Shown piece by piece: positions 8,225-16,593 of a stretch of 64,000 nucleotides of DNA. The first letter of the stretch is position 1. Each line of letters begins with the position of its first letter. The stretch comes from Paraburkholderia edwinii. GTDB lineage: Bacteria; Pseudomonadota; Gammaproteobacteria; Burkholderiales; Burkholderiaceae. The notes under the pieces are model-generated. The model saw only the letters and a program-made list of their open reading frames with translations. It was not told where the DNA came from and made no database searches. The translations under genes and the position numbers were made by a program. The stretch lies in the NCBI RefSeq assembly GCF_019428685.1, contig NZ_CP080095.1:4836001-4900000 (forward strand). Reading direction: 5' to 3'.

Positions 8225-8997
8225 AGGCACGGCTCGACGTCATTGAGCAGGCGTTTGCTGACGCCATCCGCGATCCACGCAAAGAGTCCGCGCTTCTCGA
8301 ACTGCTGTCGACGGAACCGCAAGTTGCAGCACGCCGGCTCGACATCTATCGCGGCAACGCATACGCGCATTGGCATGCTGCGCTGAAAAATGCATACCCG
8401 GTCTTACTGGCACTTGTCGGCGAACACTATTTTTCGACATTGGCGCGCGCTTACGCAGAGACATGTTCATCGCACAGCGGGGACCTGAACCAGTACGGAG
8501 CCCAGCTTGCCGCGTTTATCGACAACCGGGAACGGGATCCGCGCTATGCGTATTTCGCCGATATCGCGCGACTCGAGTGGGCCGTTCACACTGCCTCGCA
8601 CGCGTCCGAGCCAGCCGCACTCAGCGCGAGCCAATGGCAGCAGTTCAATGCCGAAACGCTGCTCGCATGCCAGCTCATTATTCATCCGGCGTGCCGCGCC
8701 ATCAGCTCGCGCTATGCGATCTCCGCGATCTGGCGCGGACACCAGCCCGGAGGAACCCTTCCGCAAAGCATCGATGCGCCATCACAAGCTCTCGTTGTGC
8801 GTCCCGAATGGCGCTGCCTCGTTGTCGATCAGACGGACGCAGCGCATGCGGCTTTCATCGCGCTGCAACGCCGGCGCACGCTCAACGAGGCAATCGACAT
8901 CGCATTGGCTATCGATGAGCAATTCGACATATCGTCGCAACTTCAAACCTGGATTTTGATGTGCGCAGTCATTGATGTTGTATCTGACGGCGCATAG
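8221..8997 (+). CDS. bufC: DUF2063 MNIO-partner protein (precursor recognition)
   Basis: A 258-residue protein with the DUF2063 N-terminal domain (about residues 8-100), often annotated as a putative DNA-binding domain. Typical motifs are [28 protein letters not shown] and [10 protein letters not shown]. In MNIO systems this partner binds the precursor peptide and presents it to the DUF692 enzyme; it is not a transcription factor. The ATGA overlap with the enzyme gene and the precursor just upstream complete a minimal BufABC set. No DoxX-like gene or ECF sigma factor, found beside some such clusters, is present. Confidence 0.92.
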   Translation: MKARLDVIEQAFADAIRDPRKESALLELLSTEPQVAARRLDIYRGNAYAHWHAALKNAYPVLLALVGEHYFSTLARAYAETCSSHSGDLNQYGAQLAAFIDNRERDPRYAYFADIARLEWAVHTASHASEPAALSASQWQQFNAETLLACQLIIHPACRAISSRYAISAIWRGHQPGGTLPQSIDAPSQALVVRPEWRCLVVDQTDAAHAAFIALQRRRTLNEAIDIALAIDEQFDISSQLQTWILMCAVIDVVSDGA

Positions 8998-9170
8998 GCT
9001 CGATGGACCCGTATCGCTGAAGCAGACTGCCTCAGGAGTGAAGCGAAAGTCGCTTCATGGCCGCTGTCTGTCGGATGAGACGATCGCTGCTCGACCCTTG
9101 TCAGTCATTTGCCGGACTATGCTCAGTGTCCGCTAGCGAAAAGCGGACACGATCATTTCGGAAATTTCGC

Positions 9171-10025
9171 CTAGGCCCCTTTGAGGCGCGAGAGAAGGAT
9201 ACAGGCCGCCACGATCAGGCACCCACCCGCGATTGTCAGTGTGCCTATCGATTCGCTCCAGAATAGCCAGCCCCAAGCCACATTAAAAACAATGCCGATA
9301 TATCGGGTAACGGCAACGATCGCAGCACTTTCGTGCGTAAACGCCTTCGTCAGAAACAATTGACCCAGCAGTGACACGACGCCAAGTGTAATGAGGCAAA
9401 TCCATTCGCGCTCGCTCGTCGGCCAGACGAAATCCGTCCACATTAATGGGATTGACACGAGTGCGGCAATCGACAAAAAGTAGAAGACAATTTCGTACGC
9501 GTGATGTCTCGCGCTTAGCTGACGAATGGCGACATGCGCTCCGCCCGCGAAGAAGGCACCCAGCAGGCCAATCGCCGCGTACATGGAGTAAGTGGAGTAT
9601 GAGAATGGCCTAACTATGAGAGCCGCCCCGATGATGACGACGCCCAGCAGAAGCCAGATGGGTGTTGCGACACGCTCCCTGAGAAAAACGGCCGAGATCA
9701 GAATAATGAACACCGGAGACATGTGTGCGAGAATGCTCGCGTCAGCGAGTGGGATATGCGCGATTGAAAAGAAATAACAGACGAGATATAGCGCGCCTAG
9801 CAGCCCCCGAATCAGGAGCATAGGTACGTCCTGGTTTGAGAATGAAACCTTCTCGCGCAACATCAGCAAATAGACGAGGACCGAGCCGATCACGCCTCGG
9901 AAGAATCCAATTTCCGAAGCAGGAAGAGTGGCGCTCGCTTCTTTCACAAGCGCGTTCATGATACTGAACGTGAACGAAGCCAGAATCGCTAACAGGACAC
10001 CGCTCTTCCATGCCTCGTTGACCAT
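9171..10025 (-). CDS. EamA/DMT-family transporter
   Basis: About 284 residues with ten hydrophobic segments in two EamA repeats, typical of drug/metabolite exporters. Recognisable family stretches are FSIMNALVKE near the start and MSPVFIILISAVFLRERV at the end of the first repeat. The ATG at 10025 is preferred over in-frame codons further upstream because the first membrane segment begins ten residues after it. The substrate is unknown. A LysR regulator of the NocR/OccR kind lies divergently nearby and may control it. The start lies inside the tail of a small reading frame, 9989-10330. Confidence 0.88.
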   Translation of the reverse strand: MVNEAWKSGVLLAILASFTFSIMNALVKEASATLPASEIGFFRGVIGSVLVYLLMLREKVSFSNQDVPMLLIRGLLGALYLVCYFFSIAHIPLADASILAHMSPVFIILISAVFLRERVATPIWLLLGVVIIGAALIVRPFSYSTYSMYAAIGLLGAFFAGGAHVAIRQLSARHHAYEIVFYFLSIAALVSIPLMWTDFVWPTSEREWICLITLGVVSLLGQLFLTKAFTHESAAIVAVTRYIGIVFNVAWGWLFWSESIGTLTIAGGCLIVAACILLSRLKGA

Positions 10026-10330
10026 TGACGATAGATGATCGACGCCAGTTCCTGTGTGTTGTCCCGGAGTACGGTCGGGTGGCAATGTTGTGCTCCTTTC
10101 AGATTAACAAAGCGCTCAATCGCAAATGCGAAATTCGAGAGTAAATCCTGTGTTTGCGGCATATCTAGCTGAAATTGACGCCCCAGATGGGAAACCAGCG
10201 AAAGCTTCCGGTGATCTTCCAGAGGTACACGAGGAACGTGCCATTGACCTTGCGCGTCCACATAGGCGCGCCGAAAAGGGATCGCCGAAAAATCGAAGTA
10301 TCGTCCCTTGTTCGAATGATGCTCGACCAA
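9989..10330 (-). CDS. Small unrecognised protein or gene fragment overlapping the exporter
   Basis: A 113-residue open frame with protein-like composition (RRAYVDAQGQWHVPRVP, QTQDLLSNFAFAIERFV). It opens just after a stop codon with only a TTG at 10330 available and ends 37 nt inside the exporter gene. No family was recognised. The lack of a good start suggests it could be the C-terminal remnant of a longer gene lost to its left neighbour. Alternatively, it could be a small gene translationally coupled to the exporter. Confidence 0.4.
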   Translation of the reverse strand: MVEHHSNKGRYFDFSAIPFRRAYVDAQGQWHVPRVPLEDHRKLSLVSHLGRQFQLDMPQTQDLLSNFAFAIERFVNLKGAQHCHPTVLRDNTQELASIIYRQWSTRHGRAVSC

Positions 10331-10378
10331 GCATCATGTCATGAACCGGATAGTGCAATAGTCGCTATTCTCTTGCTA

Positions 10379-10397
10379 ATGCAGACTTGATTTGCAT
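10379..10397. promoter_or_regulatory. Candidate LysR operator dyad
   Basis: An interrupted dyad ATGCA-N9-TGCAT lies about 33 nt upstream of the LysR-family ATG and about 50 nt from the start of the divergent unit. Its placement and spacing fit a LysR-type autoregulatory site, but no binding motif for this regulator is known to me. Confidence 0.4.
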
Positions 10398-10429
10398 CTA
10401 TTCAAAAACCGTATAGACATTCATCAGGC

Positions 10430-11320
10430 ATGAATCAACGACAGATTGCAGCTTTCAGGGCTGTCATGCTCACGGGAACGACAATGCGTGCCTCGGAGAC
10501 GATGCATACATCCCAATCTGCGGTTAGCCGACTAATCGGCCAACTCGAAGCAAGTCTCCAAATGAGACTCTTTGAAAGAGACGGAGCACGCCTGCGCCCG
10601 ACTCCGGAAGCGAAAGCGTTGCTCATCGACGTGGAGCGTATGTTCTCGGGTCTTGATCAAATAAGGGAGCGCGCGCGGAGTCTGCGTGAAGGTCGCAGCG
10701 GACTGCTGACGGTCGCAAGTCTTCCCGCGATGGGATATGGTCCGCTGCCCCAGTTGGTCGTGCAGTTGAAACGCCAGTTGCCCGAGCTATCCGTTCGTTA
10801 CGAGATCCATTCTTCAACGGAGGTTCGGGAGCGTGTGGCGAGTGGGCGCTGCGATGTGGGCTTCGCCGCCGAGCACATCGACACGCATGGGCTCGTTGCG
10901 CGGTCTGTCGCCCGACGGCGCGCGGTGCTTGCTGTACCCGTCCGTCATCCGTTGGCGCGGCGATCAAGCGTGTCGGTCATGGACGCCGCGGAATATCCTT
11001 TTGTCGCGCTATCGTCTACGGATACTTCGCGTCGCCAGATCGATGCACTATTGGCAGCTCAGGGCAAAGCACTCAACATCGCTATCGAAGCGGCGTATAC
11101 GTTGACTGTCGCTTCACTGGTGGTAAACGGAGCGGGAATTGGACTCGTGGATCCACTGTCGCTCGAAGCCTTTGACTGGCCAGGAGCCAGATTCTTACAT
11201 CTTGATGAAGCGATCTGGTTCAATACGCTGGCGATTCACAGCATGTCAGTTCCGCTTTCCGCTGCTGCCGGGATGCTGATCAGGATGGCGCATGAGGCAT
11301 GGTCTACGGAACCTCGCTAG
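10430..11320 (+). CDS. LysR-family transcriptional regulator
   Basis: A 296-residue regulator with an N-terminal winged helix-turn-helix (about residues 1-60; HTSQSAVSRLIGQLE is the recognition region) and a periplasmic-binding-like effector domain (about 90-290). The wording of the HTH and the PALLP-like start of the effector domain resemble the NocR/OccR branch, which senses opines or basic amino acids; the ligand here is inferred only. It is divergent from the DMT exporter unit, the usual place for a regulator of that gene. Confidence 0.9.
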   Translation: MNQRQIAAFRAVMLTGTTMRASETMHTSQSAVSRLIGQLEASLQMRLFERDGARLRPTPEAKALLIDVERMFSGLDQIRERARSLREGRSGLLTVASLPAMGYGPLPQLVVQLKRQLPELSVRYEIHSSTEVRERVASGRCDVGFAAEHIDTHGLVARSVARRRAVLAVPVRHPLARRSSVSVMDAAEYPFVALSSTDTSRRQIDALLAAQGKALNIAIEAAYTLTVASLVVNGAGIGLVDPLSLEAFDWPGARFLHLDEAIWFNTLAIHSMSVPLSAAAGMLIRMAHEAWSTEPR

Positions 11321-11453
11321 GCGTACCATCGCATGCAAATCGGCTGAAGCATGCATCCCAGATGGCGCGAACAGTCCCTGCCACATAATCACCGAACGTC
11401 CGATGTTCCTACAGATGCGGATGTTCGCGAGGAAACGCCGAACGTCTCTTCAT

Positions 11454-11620
11454 GGCCGATAGTGTTGAAAAACTCGCTAGCGATGCCTTATGCGATGTTT
11501 TCAGGGGTCTTCTTACCCTTGGCCGGCGCTCACGAAGGGCTTATACGTCGATCTGAGAGGTCGATTTTTTGAGCGTCGCGCGTGCGGCGAGACAAAGCGA
11601 GTTTTTCAACACTATCGGCC
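11454..11620. mobile_element. 167-bp MITE-like element with perfect 25-bp terminal inverted repeats
   Basis: Positions 11454-11478 (starting GGCCGATAGTGTTGAAAAAC) and 11596-11620 are exact reverse complements over 25 bp. They enclose about 117 bp with no convincing gene. The end design (GGCCGA followed by GTGTTGAAAA) resembles the ends of the IS1182-type element at 16594-18246 (GGCCGAGGTTGTGTAAAA), and both are preceded by CAT. This suggests a non-autonomous relative. No clear target duplication was seen. Confidence 0.75.
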
Positions 11621-11857
11621 GAATGCGGCCGTTTCTGATTCGCTCCGCCGCCATGCGACTCAGTGGCACCTCACTGCCGCTATGGCAAATCCATAACGGG
11701 ACAATTAAACGCAGGATTGGTGTCCAACGTCGCATGGCACTTGGCGCCAGGATCCTAGACATCGCCGCACGACTCGGTTGCTAAACCTTTGCCGTCGAGC
11801 AGCCATGATCTAGAGTGAATCTGCCCGGTACATGAAGCGATCGGGCACTTGTCCATA

Positions 11858-11890
11858 CCCCGCACGACCTGTACGTGCGGGGCTTTTTTC
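11858..11890 (+). terminator. Rho-independent terminator
   Basis: A GC-rich hairpin (CCCCGCACGacctgtaCGTGCGGGG) is followed by a run of six T. No gene ends directly upstream on the plus strand, so its transcript is unknown; it may be a leftover of a lost gene or serve a small RNA. The interval 11321-12000 otherwise holds only the MITE. Confidence 0.7.
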
Positions 11891-12000
11891 GCGCATTGGA
11901 TGGCCGGGCTGGTGGGCCGTCAGTGTCGTTCCGCTTCGGCTACTGGGGCCGGTGGTAACTGGCAATGGCGCAGCCACAGGCGCACGGAGATGTGGCTCAT

Positions 12001-12483
12001 TTAAAGCCAGGTGAACGACATCCTGCCCGCAAGGTAATTCAGGCAGACGCCGTACAGAGACCTGGCCGCAGGTGAACGGAAGTCCAGCCGCAAGTTCTCG
12101 CACAGCATCGAAGACACAGATTTGATATCAGCCATCGATGGCGAGGCTCGTGCAACCTGCTTTGCAACATCGAGTGCGCGGCTGGAAAGCATGACCCTCT
12201 GCAGCCAGTCCGTATTGGCGCCGTTCGCACTAAGCCACATGTGAGTTGATTCGACGACGTGCTCTGGCGACAGCCATTCTCCGGTCATTGACCTTGCGAG
12301 CAAATGCGAGACGACAAGAAACGTGAGCAGTTCCGTGCACGCGGGCAGGTCAAGGTTCAGTGGTCGGTTCGCGAACACGATGGAAAACTGGAGGGAATCA
12401 CAACAGAATTGTAGTAAAGGTCTTGCGGCACCCCAAACAAGAGTGACGCCGGCGATGCGGTAGACATCTGGCTTGTTCGCCAT
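12001..12483 (-). CDS. Hypothetical protein beside serine recombinase
   Basis: A 160-residue protein from an ATG at 12483 (an in-frame upstream extension exists). It has a hydrophobic-looking, alpha-helical composition, for example LTFLVVSHLLARSM and ARSLYGVCLNYLAGRM, and no recognised domain. It is divergent from the serine recombinase, with about 90 nt between them. Position suggests a gene carried by the same element; the function is unknown. Confidence 0.5.
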   Translation of the reverse strand: MANKPDVYRIAGVTLVWGAARPLLQFCCDSLQFSIVFANRPLNLDLPACTELLTFLVVSHLLARSMTGEWLSPEHVVESTHMWLSANGANTDWLQRVMLSSRALDVAKQVARASPSMADIKSVSSMLCENLRLDFRSPAARSLYGVCLNYLAGRMSFTWL

Positions 12484-12572
12484 TGGAATGCCCACAATCT
12501 TGACATTATGACGCCGCGAAGTATTACTAGGTAATTGACCTGCTATCAACGGGACCGACGTTCCGGCCAGAC

Positions 12573-14165
12573 ATGGCTTCCTCCGCCAGCGTTAATCGCA
12601 CACACAAGCCGTCCCCTCCTGTTCGCGCTGCCCAGTATCTTCGAATGTCAACAGACATGCAGGAATACTCGCTAACTTTCCAGCGCGACGTGATAGCGGA
12701 GTATGCCTCCGGAAATCACCTCCGCATCGTCGAGACTTATGAAGACGTGGGCATCAGTGGCCTCACGCTCAAAGATCGCCCGGCACTCACAAAGCTGCTC
12801 GTCGACGTCATTAACCCGGCGCGCAGATTCTCCGTCCTGCTGGTCTTCGATGTGTCCCGATGGGGACGTTTTCAGGACGTCGATGAGAGTGCTTTTTATG
12901 AATACACATGCCGACGTGCCGGCGTAAAAGTGGTCTATGTCGCGGAGCCGTTCGAGAACGATGGAAGTCCGGTCGCATGCATCATGAAGACACTCAAAAG
13001 GGCGATGGCCGGCGAGCTCAGTCGTGATATGTCACGCAAGGTATTTCTGGGTATCTGCGTGAACGTTCAGCGCGGATTTCACGGTGGCGGACCGGCTCCG
13101 TATGGTATGCAACGGTTACTGGTTAACAAGGACGGTGTAAAACAAACACTTGCGCTTCATGAGTACAAGAGCGTCCAGACTGATCGTATTGTCCTGACGC
13201 CCGGACCTGCGCATGAGGCCGCGTTAGTCCGAAAAATCTTCGAGTGGTACACGCGGAAGGATGTAAGCGGAGCATCCATTGCCCCGCGCCTGAATGATTT
13301 CGGAATCGTCAATCGCGGTGGCCGTCCCTGGTGTGGACAGGTCATCCTCGACATCCTCCGCAACGAGACATACATCGGCACCAATGTTTATAGCAGGACA
13401 TCATCGAAGCTCGATTCGGGCTGGAAGCGCTTACCAAGCTCGGACTGGATACGCATACCAGGCGCGTATTTACCGCTCGTTGACAAAGGCGTGTTCGAGA
13501 AGGCCCCAAAAAAAATGCGGAACTGGCACGCGCGGCCGACACGTGAAGACATCATCGAAGGGCTGCAAATGGTCGTGGCGAAGCAAGGACGCCTTAATCA
13601 GAAACTCCTGCATCACTATCGCAGTGCTCCGTCCGTCGAACAGGTCATGCACGAGTTCGGGAGCCTGTACGACGCATACAAGGAGATCGGCTACCCGCCG
13701 AATCTGGATCCGGAGCGGTCAGAGAACCGGAACGTAGAGCACAAGACAGAACATCTGCTGGCGGATTTGCTGCTCGAGGAGATTCGTCGCCGGGGACATC
13801 ATGCCGAATATGCGAAGCACACGGGGACCCTGTGCATTGACAAGACGCTCAGGGTGCAGCTTGTCGCGAGGAGCACATGGCTGATACACGGCAAACTGCC
13901 CTACTGGGTCGCGCGCTGGCCTGACCGCTTTGCAATCGACTTCCTTGTTTATGGTCGCATCGAGCGCTCGGGAAAAGAACTGATCGACTTCCATATCTTT
14001 CCTCGCGGAAGCCTTAAACCTGGTGTCTACACGGTCATATACAGAAACGGAAAGTCATTTTTTGAACACTTCCGGTATCGCGACCTGAGGATGCTGCTCG
14101 CACTCTCCGACACGGTTCCAATCATCGATGTTGGCAGCCTTGCATCTGCTGTACAGGTGCAGTGA
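12573..14165 (+). CDS. Large serine recombinase
   Basis: A 530-residue site-specific recombinase. The N-terminal resolvase domain (about 17-170) shows RAAQYLRMSTDMQE with the nucleophile Ser26. DVSRWGRF and AGELSRDMSRKVFLG follow in the catalytic core and the long helix. The DNA-binding recombinase domain (about 180-330) has GPAPYGMQRL and LNDFGIVNRGGRPW. A further C-terminal region of about 200 residues is specific to this subgroup. The enzyme appears complete. It normally excises or integrates an element by cutting both DNA strands through the serine. The next reading frame overlaps its stop. Confidence 0.92.
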   Translation: MASSASVNRTHKPSPPVRAAQYLRMSTDMQEYSLTFQRDVIAEYASGNHLRIVETYEDVGISGLTLKDRPALTKLLVDVINPARRFSVLLVFDVSRWGRFQDVDESAFYEYTCRRAGVKVVYVAEPFENDGSPVACIMKTLKRAMAGELSRDMSRKVFLGICVNVQRGFHGGGPAPYGMQRLLVNKDGVKQTLALHEYKSVQTDRIVLTPGPAHEAALVRKIFEWYTRKDVSGASIAPRLNDFGIVNRGGRPWCGQVILDILRNETYIGTNVYSRTSSKLDSGWKRLPSSDWIRIPGAYLPLVDKGVFEKAPKKMRNWHARPTREDIIEGLQMVVAKQGRLNQKLLHHYRSAPSVEQVMHEFGSLYDAYKEIGYPPNLDPERSENRNVEHKTEHLLADLLLEEIRRRGHHAEYAKHTGTLCIDKTLRVQLVARSTWLIHGKLPYWVARWPDRFAIDFLVYGRIERSGKELIDFHIFPRGSLKPGVYTVIYRNGKSFFEHFRYRDLRMLLALSDTVPIIDVGSLASAVQVQ

Positions 14166-15030
14166 TGGGCCGCACTGTCGCCTTAAAGCGGTCACGCCCA
14201 AAGGATATGCCTCCGGCGGCACGAGCGCACAGGCGGACCGCCGCGAAGAATGCGCCGCCGGACCACTCTGCTGACGGACACTACGCGGTTCTGATAGCTG
14301 AACGGTGTCGAATGCGCAAACACGTCAAGAAAATGAACGCGACGGCGGTGAGACATAAGGAGTTTGTCGACCTGTTACGTGCATTGCTGTCAGACGAAGA
14401 GTTTGTCCGTGTGCTCGCGGAACAGGGCATCACAACGATGCCACGTCTGCTCGCGGAGCATACATCGGGTATGGTCGGTAATGAGGCGCATGCTGTTGCG
14501 AATCTCCGCGAGGACAAAAGCGTCGATAACCAATTGACTGTCCTGTCTTTCGAGGCTGCCACGCTTCTCTCAGGTCACGAAATGCCGGCAATGGCGATTG
14601 CCGCCATACGTTCAATGTCGCCGGGCCGGCAGATTGAAGATTGAAGTTGCGCACGAGATGCTGGCTGGAAACAACTACACCGCGGAATTCGCACGAGCGC
14701 TATTGGCTGCGACGCCAAAAAAGTTTGCGAGTTGCTGGAGCGAGAGTTTATCGGGCTCACGAAGCTCGTGCTGTCGCTCTGTCAGGCATTGAGCGGTCAC
14801 TGCGCACGCTCTATGCACGCGCAAGTATTCTCGCACCAAACCATAACGACAATCTCTCTTACCTCACACTCGGCGGCACTGTCGCTCGCACATGGACAGC
14901 TAACAGCGAGGTCATCGTGTGGCTACTTGCCCGATATCCTCGACACGCTGCAGGCCTCGAGAAACTCGCCGTAGAAGCTGGGCGCACCTGGAAGGCTTCG
15001 CGACGCGCTTTAAAGCTCTCATACACCTAA
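14165..15030 (+). pseudogene. Frameshifted RepB/ParB-like partition gene
   Basis: The first frame (to a stop at 14642-14644) ends MPAMAIAAIRSMSPGRQIE. The RepB-family continuation (EVAHEMLAGNNYTAEFARA, then LLAATPKK) lies in a second frame, and CELLEREFIGLTK in a third. ERSLRTLYARAS and ANSEVIVWLLARYPRHAAGL lie in yet another. The first break is a 7-bp tandem duplication (ATTGAAG twice, 14633-14646), and the second sits in an A6 run at 14717. Together these restore the RepB C-terminal domain often encoded beside such recombinases. The gene overlaps the recombinase stop (TGATG), so the two were once coupled. The N-terminal 150 residues could still be made as a truncated protein. Confidence 0.75.
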
Positions 15031-15398
15031 GCCGAGGCGCAGAGTCGTCAGGATTGGTTTGGCCGATACTGGATAAATGGATGATTTCGACTCCGGTCAT
15101 AGTTGATAGACCACTTCCGGACACCGCGATCTTCATTTGGCGCCCCTTTGCTGCCGATCACCGTCTTGTGACCCCGGTGACGCGTTTCGGGTGAAGCAGC
15201 CATTCACGGGATGAGTTTTCATGCAGCAATGGATGCGGTATGCATAGAAGATGCGCGCACGATAGAGTTGCACTTAAGTTGCAAATCTGTAAATCGATAG
15301 GATAATTCCTCTCCACCCAACTGCGAAAAGGGTGGAGGGGATTCCTGATGACTTGCTATCAATCGGGAGCTTTTTGTGTAACGAGGAGATCTTGATTT
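15031..15398. other. Gene-poor interval with a strong hairpin
   Basis: No convincing gene. A hairpin with stem CCTCTCCACCC / GGGTGGAGGGG at about 15308-15340 lies 60 nt upstream of the next gene; it lacks a T-run on the plus strand, so a leader structure is likelier than a terminator. The left half may contain further debris of the RepB-like gene. Confidence 0.5.
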
Positions 15399-15782
15399 AT
15401 GGCAGAGCGAAAACGCGGAACGACTATCTATTCCAACTCGGATATTTACAATTGGTTAGCCGAACAGAAAGATACTCGCCTTCTCGACAAGTTCGGTCTC
15501 GAGTTTGAGCGGCGAGTCCTGACGGACGGGCGAACAACTGCGCGGATGTCTATTTCTTATGTCTCTCCGCACACAGAGGGGAAGTGGGCTGGTAAGGAGC
15601 GGCGCTATAGCTGTGGGACGTTTCCGACTGACTCGATCGAAGGTGCGCATCTCCAGATTGAAAAGATGGATGCGCTACTGACGAAGGGCATCGACCCGAA
15701 CGATGAGCGGGATGGGGGCCGTCCGAGAGTGGGTGACGGAATGGGTCCGGAGGGGAGGAACGGCGGACGCTCTAGTGAGTGA
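15399..15782 (+). CDS. Short protein resembling the arm-binding N terminus of a tyrosine integrase
   Basis: A 127-residue protein starting at an ATG behind GAGGAG. The stretch GKERRYSCGTFPTDSIEGAHLQIEKMD followed by LLTKGIDPNDER is written like the DUF4102-type arm-DNA-binding domain of phage integrases (a beta-strand, a helix and the LVAQGIDP-like end). No catalytic domain follows, and the tail becomes Gly/Arg-rich. I read it as a truncated integrase or a small stand-alone DNA-binding protein left from an element; it could also be unrelated. Confidence 0.45.
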   Translation: MAERKRGTTIYSNSDIYNWLAEQKDTRLLDKFGLEFERRVLTDGRTTARMSISYVSPHTEGKWAGKERRYSCGTFPTDSIEGAHLQIEKMDALLTKGIDPNDERDGGRPRVGDGMGPEGRNGGRSSE

Positions 15783-15937
15783 TATCGTCCGGCACGTTTG
15801 ACCGCTTGCGGTTGTGGAACTGTCATGTGAATGTCTGAACGCCGCATCCGAGGAAGGTCACGTCATGGCCGATTACTCCCAAGGAAATACTTGTACTTGT
15901 CGCCGGTAGCTCAGGCGAACAGATGCGAAGGAGCAAG

Positions 15938-16324
15938 ATGCTCGACAAGCTCAAAGACTGGGCACGCTCGATCAAGCGTGATGCGCACGCGCTCTATCTC
16001 GCGGCCCGGGACCCTCGCGTGCCCTGGTACGCGAAGGCGCTCGCACTCTGCGTTGCAGGATATGCCCTTTCACCCATCGATCTCATACCAGACTTCATTC
16101 CGGTGCTTGGATATCTGGACGACGTGATTCTCGTGCCGTTAGGCATCTGGGCGGTCGTGAAATTGATCCCCACATCGATTCTGGCTGAGCACCGCGCGGC
16201 CGCATCATTAGCAGTGCAACGCCCGGTAAGCCGTATGGCTGCCCTCGCCATTGCCCTCATTTGGGTGGCGTCCATCGCACTGACGGCGTGGCTCGGCTAC
16301 CGTTATTTCTCAGACCGAATTTGA
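15938..16324 (+). CDS. YkvA-like DUF1232 membrane protein
   Basis: A 128-residue protein. The DUF1232 signature DPRVPWYAKALALCVAGYALSPIDLIPDFIP and LGYLDDVILVPLGIW is clear (written here in parts, about residues 25-75). A C-terminal hydrophobic segment (about 100-120) follows. The ATG at 15938 is chosen because AAGGAG lies 5 nt upstream; an earlier in-frame ATG lacks one. The function of the family is unknown. It stands alone between element remnants. Confidence 0.88.
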   Translation: MLDKLKDWARSIKRDAHALYLAARDPRVPWYAKALALCVAGYALSPIDLIPDFIPVLGYLDDVILVPLGIWAVVKLIPTSILAEHRAAASLAVQRPVSRMAALAIALIWVASIALTAWLGYRYFSDRI

Positions 16325-16593
16325 AGCCTCGTGCTGGCACCCTCTAGAACTGGACCGCTTCGTAGGGGAGAGGCTTGACGCGCCAGCGCGGTGTGAAGAG
16401 CTGTGCGCGAGCGACCGGTAACCGGCGCGAAGCCGACAGCCGAGTGTCGAAGTTGCGACCCAGCGAAATGTCGGCTCGTGGGGCGTTGGTCACGTCCGGC
16501 CGTTGTCCGGCGAAGCTATGTACGCGGTGGTTTCAGTGACCGTTCTACGAGGTTCTTCTGTCATCCGGTATTCCCAATCGATTGTCTGTTCAT
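16325..16593. other. Non-coding flank left of the IS element
   Basis: About 270 nt without a credible gene or family similarity. Short open frames here are Arg/Cys-rich and lack ribosome sites. It may be degraded DNA of the integration hot spot that received the IS1182-type element. Confidence 0.4.

Noticed and set aside
11810..12103. A minus-strand 97-codon frame and a possible tRNA before the terminator at 11858
   Set aside because: No cloverleaf or CCA end could be folded, and the frame is Pro/Arg-rich with no ribosome site; only the terminator hairpin is supported.
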